NCBI GenBank assembly: GCA_013205335.1
Contig: JABMNB010000169.1
Coordinates: forward strand, 1-9,340
DNA: 9,340 nt
From: Rhodospirillales bacterium
GTDB taxonomy: Bacteria > Pseudomonadota > Alphaproteobacteria > Reyranellales > Reyranellaceae
Direction of reading: 5' to 3'
Shown here: positions 5,930 through 9,340 of the stretch, in pieces
Layout of the letters: each line of letters starts with the position of its first letter
How positions within the stretch are numbered: the stretch's first letter is position 1
The notes under the pieces: model-generated
Database searches by the model: none
Seen by the model: the letters and a program-made list of their open reading frames with translations, nothing else
Told to the model about the DNA's origin: nothing
Position numbers and translations under genes: made by a program

Positions 5930-7102
5930 ATGACCCTCGCCGCCCGATTCGTCCTCAAATCCCTGGAGCGCCTTTCCGAGGGTCGTCTGACCGTGCGACT
6001 TCCGGATGGGCAGGTACGCGTCTTCGGCGAGGCCGACGGCACGCCGCCCGCCGAAATCGATGTCACGGACTGGCGCTTCTTCCGCCGGGTCCTTCTCGAC
6101 GGCGACATGGGTTTTGCCGAAGCCTATATGGAGGGCTTCTGCGAGTCGCCCGATTTGCCGAGCCTCATTCGACTGCTCCTCACCAACGAGCAGGCTCTGG
6201 GCAAGATCACCCGGACCAATTTCCTGCACGGCATGCTGCTGAAGTTCCTGCATCGGCGGCACGACAACACCCGGGAAGGCTCCAGGAAGAACATCCACGC
6301 CCACTACGATCTCGGCAACGAGTTCTACGGATTGTGGCTCGACCCCTCGATGACCTACTCGTCGGCGCTCTACGAGGGCGAAGCGGAGAAGCCGCTCGAG
6401 GTCGCCCAGATCGCCAAGTACGATCGCATCCTGGCTCAGCTCGGCGCCCGACAGGGCGACAGCATCCTCGAGATCGGGTGTGGCTGGGGAGGCTTCGCCG
6501 AAGTCGCCGCCCGCCGAGGCATGCGCGTCACCGGGGTGACGATCTCGCAGGAGCAGCTCGTCTACGCCCGCGCCCGCCTGCAGCGGGCAGGCCTGGCCGA
6601 CCGCGTCGACCTGCAGTTCCGTGACTATCGCGACATCGAGGGCCGCTACGACCACATCGTGTCGATCGAGATGATCGAGGCGGTGGGCGAGCGTTTCTGG
6701 CCCGACTATTTTGCGACACTGAAGCGTCATGTGGCGCCCGGCGGCTCCGCCATCGTCCAGGCGATCGTCATCGCCGACGACTTCTTCGAGCGCTACCGCA
6801 CCCACCCCGATTTCATCCAGACCTACGTTTTTCCGGGCGGCATGCTGCTTTCTCCCTCAAGTCTGCGCGAGCAGTGCCGACAGGCAGGCCTGAAGGTCGC
6901 CGAACTCTACAGTTTCGGACTGGACTATGCGCGGACCCTCGAGACCTGGCTCAATCGCTTCGACCGCGTCTCCGACCAGGTCGACCGCATGGGCTTCGAC
7001 GAGCGTTTCCGGCGAATGTGGCGCTATTACCTCGCCTATTGCGCCGCGGGATTCTCCGCGCGGCGCACAGACGTTTTGCAGGCACACTTCAGGCATATAT
7101 AA
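5930..7102 (+). CDS. CFA-synthase-like SAM-dependent fatty-acyl phospholipid methyltransferase
   Basis: A 390-residue member of the cyclopropane-fatty-acid synthase family (COG2230), of usual length. Residues 1-115 form the N-terminal lipid-binding region. HAHYDLGNEFYGLWLDPSMT (124-143) and the SAM motif EIGCGWGG (181-188) follow, then VTISQEQ (203-209) and YIFPGG-like YVFPGG (299-304). Of the E. coli CFA active-site residues, Glu239 (here Glu250), Ile268 (Ile279) and Tyr317 (Tyr333) are kept. Cys139 is replaced by Ser145 (YSSALY) and His266 by Gln277 (IVQAI). Both lost residues help hold the bicarbonate base in E. coli CFA synthase. The protein should still transfer a methyl from SAM to an acyl double bond, but the product may be a methyl-branched or methylene lipid rather than a cyclopropane. 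No good ribosome binding site precedes the ATG, and coupling to the DUF1365 gene 13 bases upstream may drive translation. Confidence 0.9.
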   Translation: MTLAARFVLKSLERLSEGRLTVRLPDGQVRVFGEADGTPPAEIDVTDWRFFRRVLLDGDMGFAEAYMEGFCESPDLPSLIRLLLTNEQALGKITRTNFLHGMLLKFLHRRHDNTREGSRKNIHAHYDLGNEFYGLWLDPSMTYSSALYEGEAEKPLEVAQIAKYDRILAQLGARQGDSILEIGCGWGGFAEVAARRGMRVTGVTISQEQLVYARARLQRAGLADRVDLQFRDYRDIEGRYDHIVSIEMIEAVGERFWPDYFATLKRHVAPGGSAIVQAIVIADDFFERYRTHPDFIQTYVFPGGMLLSPSSLREQCRQAGLKVAELYSFGLDYARTLETWLNRFDRVSDQVDRMGFDERFRRMWRYYLAYCAAGFSARRTDVLQAHFRHI

Positions 7103-7145
7103 CTCTCGGCAATCAATAGGCCGCCGGTCAAAGGTGAGCCGAACA

Positions 7146-7151
7146 GGAAGG
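7146..7151 (+). promoter_or_regulatory. Probable ribosome binding site of the GPH transporter
   Basis: GGAAGG lies ten bases before GTG at 7162. No other start codon fits before residue 33, which is already inside the first membrane helix, so the GTG start is preferred. Confidence 0.5.
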
Positions 7152-7161
7152 CAAAACCAGC

Positions 7162-8637
7162 GTGCATTCGCCCAAGCCCGGCCCCGGCTCGACGAAGTCC
7201 ATAAGGCTGAGTTTCGACCGTCTGGTCGCATACTCCACCAATCAGCTTCCGCTCAACATGGCGGCCCTGCCGGTCGTGCTGAATGTCAGCCATTTTTATG
7301 GTGAGATCCTCAAGGTGCCGTTGGGCCTCATGGGCCTGATCTTCATCACCACCCGCGTGATCGACGCCGTGCAGGATCCGGTCATCGGCCTGATCAGCGA
7401 CAAGTTCACCCATCGGGGCCCTCGCGGGCGTCTCACCTTCGTGGCGATGATGCTGCCGCTGCTGATCGGCGGCTTCTACATGCTGTTCCATCCGCCGGAA
7501 TCGCTGTTCGTGCAGCCGACCATGCTCGCCCTGTGGCTGTTTGCGGCACTGTTCGTGGTGCATCTCGGCTATGCCGGTGTCTCGATCAGCTATCATGCGC
7601 ACGGCGCGGAACTCACCGACGACTACAACGAACGAACCCGCGTCACGGTCGGCCGCGAGGTCTTCGGCCTGGTCGGCATGACGCTGGCTGTCGTGTTGCC
7701 GACTTACTTCACGGCCCAGTTCGGCGAGCACACGGGCTATGTCTACATGGGGCTGTTCTTCATCCCCATCGCGATCCTGTTCGCCCTGCCGACCCTCCTG
7801 TGGTCGCCGCCCTCGGTGCATCCGCCTGTCGTGCGCGAGAATCCCGAGATCCACGTTCGCTACTTCCGCGACTGGCTGATCGGCATGATGCCGTGGCTTG
7901 GCCGGCCGACCCGGAACATGGAACAAAGCTTCACGATCAAGACTCTGATCCCGTTCTTCGCCCCGCTGAAGAACAAGCTTTTTCGCCGCCTGCTCCTGGT
8001 GTTCATCGTCAACGGCGCGGCGCTGGGTGTCGCCGTCTCGGTCATGCTCTTTTACGTGGAGCACGTGCTGAAGGGGAACAAGCTGCAGGCTGGCATCATC
8101 CTGCTGGTCTATTTCGGGGGCGCCGCCGCCAGCGTTCCCCTGTGGCTGCTGCTGTCGCGCCGCCTGAGCAAGACCGCCGCCTGGTTCATCGCCATGGTCA
8201 TGACCGCTGTGGCCATGTCGCTCGCCGTCTTCCTCGGCGCCGGCGACTTCATGTGGTTCATGCCCATCGCCATCATCACCGGCCTTGGTATCGGCGCCGA
8301 CTACGGGCTGCCGCCGTCTGTCCTTGCCGACATCATCAACTCCGACGAAGGCAAGGATACCAAGGGAGACACCGGCGCCTATTTCGGCCTGTGGGCCCTC
8401 TCGACCAAGCTCGCGACGGCCATCGGCGCGGCCGGCTCGCTGCCGGTCGCCGCGCTTCTCGGCTTCAATCCTTCCGAGGGCCTCTACAGCGCGACGGCAC
8501 TGATCTTCGTCTACATCGCCGTCCCCGTGGTCATCAAGATCATCGCCGCGTTGCTGATCTGGTACATCCGCATCGAAGCCGACCGAGGCTCGGTGCGTGA
8601 CGAGATCATGGGGGGGCGCCCTGCCACGCTGAGTTAG
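7162..8637 (+). CDS. MFS transporter, GPH (glycoside-pentoside-hexuronide/cation symporter) family
   Basis: A 491-residue inner-membrane carrier with about 12 hydrophobic segments (the first near 22-41, the last near 446-468). Residues 65-80, RVIDAVQDPVIGLISD, carry the family motif. Asp68 and Asp72 align with Asp55 and Asp59 of the melibiose carrier MelB, which bind the coupling cation. ELTDDYNERTRV (150-161) and the C-terminal DIIN-x-DE followed by GAYFGLW are further GPH signatures. A hydrophilic central loop of roughly 60 residues (215-275) separates the two halves. The cargo is not visible. Sugars are the textbook substrates, but the GPH/MFS_2 group also includes the animal lysolipid carrier MFSD2A, and all neighbours point to lipid chemistry. 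The gene follows the methyltransferase after 59 bases and ends the run. It has a GTG start, and a run of seven G occurs near its 3' end (8610-8616). Confidence 0.9.
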   Translation: MHSPKPGPGSTKSIRLSFDRLVAYSTNQLPLNMAALPVVLNVSHFYGEILKVPLGLMGLIFITTRVIDAVQDPVIGLISDKFTHRGPRGRLTFVAMMLPLLIGGFYMLFHPPESLFVQPTMLALWLFAALFVVHLGYAGVSISYHAHGAELTDDYNERTRVTVGREVFGLVGMTLAVVLPTYFTAQFGEHTGYVYMGLFFIPIAILFALPTLLWSPPSVHPPVVRENPEIHVRYFRDWLIGMMPWLGRPTRNMEQSFTIKTLIPFFAPLKNKLFRRLLLVFIVNGAALGVAVSVMLFYVEHVLKGNKLQAGIILLVYFGGAAASVPLWLLLSRRLSKTAAWFIAMVMTAVAMSLAVFLGAGDFMWFMPIAIITGLGIGADYGLPPSVLADIINSDEGKDTKGDTGAYFGLWALSTKLATAIGAAGSLPVAALLGFNPSEGLYSATALIFVYIAVPVVIKIIAALLIWYIRIEADRGSVRDEIMGGRPATLS

Positions 8638-8646
8638 GTCAACGTC

Positions 8647-9340
8647 CTAGCCGAGGAAGCCGAGCCTCTGGGGCTGACGCAGCCCGAAATCGCATCGCTG
8701 GCCCCAGCAGCCCATGGCCAGCGTGGAGAAGACGTTGCGGAAGTCGACCGTGTGCCTGAGGTCGCCGTCCTCGAGATCGGACAGCGACGGATAGAACCCG
8801 TGCAGGCCGCCCTTCACGCCGCCGCCCATGATGAATTGCGGCGCAGCCGTGCCGTGGTCCGTGCCGCCGCTGGCGTTCTGCTTGGCGCGCCGGCCGAACT
8901 CTGAATAGGTCATCACCACCACCTCCTTCCAGAGATCGGCGGCCATCAGGTTCCGGCGCAAGGTCGCCAGGTTCGCCGCCAGGAACGCCAGAAGGCGCTC
9001 GTGGGTGGGCGCCTGGTTCGCGTGCGTGTCGAAGCCGCCGAGCGCCACCTTGATGGCCACCACAGGCACCTTCGCGGAAAGAATTCGTGTCGCCAGGTCG
9101 AGCTGTCGGCCGAGCAGATATTCCTGGCCGTAGTCTTCGGGCGGCACCGGCGCGTCGCGCAGCCGGTCACGAAGGCCGGCCACCGCCGCATTGATCTCCT
9201 GCCGTACTGCCAGCAGGTGATGCAGCGCCGGATTGCCGCCCTCGGTCACGGCCGAGGCGGTGCCGATTGCGTTGGCCTGACGCAGGAAGTTCTCGGCGTC
9301 CTGCATCACGATGGTGCGCAACGACGGGCCGGTCGACGGC
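8647..9340 (-). CDS. DUF1501 domain protein, C-terminal part (5' end outside window)
   Basis: The C-terminal 230 residues of a DUF1501 protein. The frame stays open through the right edge, so the true start lies outside; family members are usually near 400 residues, so perhaps the first 150-200 are missing. The TTG at 9321 is an internal Leu codon in STGPSLRT, not a start. Diagnostic segments are GGFDTHANQ, MTYSEFGRRAKQN, SGGTDHGTAAPQFIMGGGVKG and the C-terminal DLRHTVDFRNVF. DUF1501 proteins are related to the alkaline phosphatase/sulfatase fold, usually carry a Tat signal and often sit beside DUF1800 genes. The function is not established. The signal cannot be checked here. It is transcribed toward the GPH transporter, with stop codons 9 bases apart, and is unlikely to belong to the lipid run. 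Confidence 0.88.
   Translation of the reverse strand, partial: PSTGPSLRTIVMQDAENFLRQANAIGTASAVTEGGNPALHHLLAVRQEINAAVAGLRDRLRDAPVPPEDYGQEYLLGRQLDLATRILSAKVPVVAIKVALGGFDTHANQAPTHERLLAFLAANLATLRRNLMAADLWKEVVVMTYSEFGRRAKQNASGGTDHGTAAPQFIMGGGVKGGLHGFYPSLSDLEDGDLRHTVDFRNVFSTLAMGCWGQRCDFGLRQPQRLGFLG

Noticed and set aside
4957..6108. Minus-strand open frame of 383 codons, and a similar one at 5819-6805
   Set aside because: Both are antisense shadows of the FAD oxidoreductase, DUF1365 and methyltransferase genes, with no recognisable motif.
7036..8064. Minus-strand open frame of 342 codons rich in His, Asp and Gln
   Set aside because: It is the antisense of the transporter's hydrophobic codons, which typically gives such a polar, charged translation. 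It has no motif or start signal.

Overview
The window is GC-rich DNA with tightly packed genes. It most likely comes from a non-model alphaproteobacterium: the EipB (DUF1849) family is essentially alphaproteobacterial, and the codon use and gene order fit Rhodospirillales/Hyphomicrobiales-type genomes. No mobile element, CRISPR array, tRNA or rRNA was seen.

Layout. Positions 1-257 hold no convincing gene, only a possible terminator hairpin at 72-96. A minus-strand pair follows: a YafK-type L,D-transpeptidase-fold protein (953-1459), then pdeM, a metallophosphoesterase of the ligase-associated DNA repair group (258-956). They overlap as ATGA. A 46-base divergent gap separates this pair from a run of six plus-strand genes: an EipB-like periplasmic envelope protein (1506-2297), a class I DNA photolyase (2348-3754), a COG2907-type FAD oxidoreductase (3779-5146), a DUF1365 protein (5143-5916), a cyclopropane-fatty-acid-synthase-like methyltransferase (5930-7102) and a GPH-family MFS transporter (7162-8637). 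The C-terminal part of a DUF1501 protein (8647 to the right edge, minus strand) converges on the transporter with 9 bases between the stop codons.

How the genes may work together. Photolyase, FAD oxidoreductase, DUF1365, CFA-like methyltransferase and GPH transporter form a block that I recall from light- or singlet-oxygen-responsive loci, such as the Rhodobacter sphaeroides sigma-E/ChrR regulon and related light-induced clusters. The likely role is repair of UV-damaged DNA together with remodelling of unsaturated membrane acyl chains (methyl-branched, diunsaturated or furan-type fatty acids rather than plain cyclopropanes). The main sequence support is that the methyltransferase keeps its SAM site and the active-site Glu and Tyr, but has Ser and Gln where E. 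coli CFA synthase has the bicarbonate ligands Cys139 and His266. The transporter keeps the paired Asp residues typical of cation-coupled GPH carriers, and distant relatives of it move lysolipids, so a lipid cargo is a reasonable hypothesis. EipB at the head of the run adds an envelope-integrity theme. No sigma factor, ChrR, or B12-dependent MerR-type regulator lies in the window, so its regulation cannot be read here.
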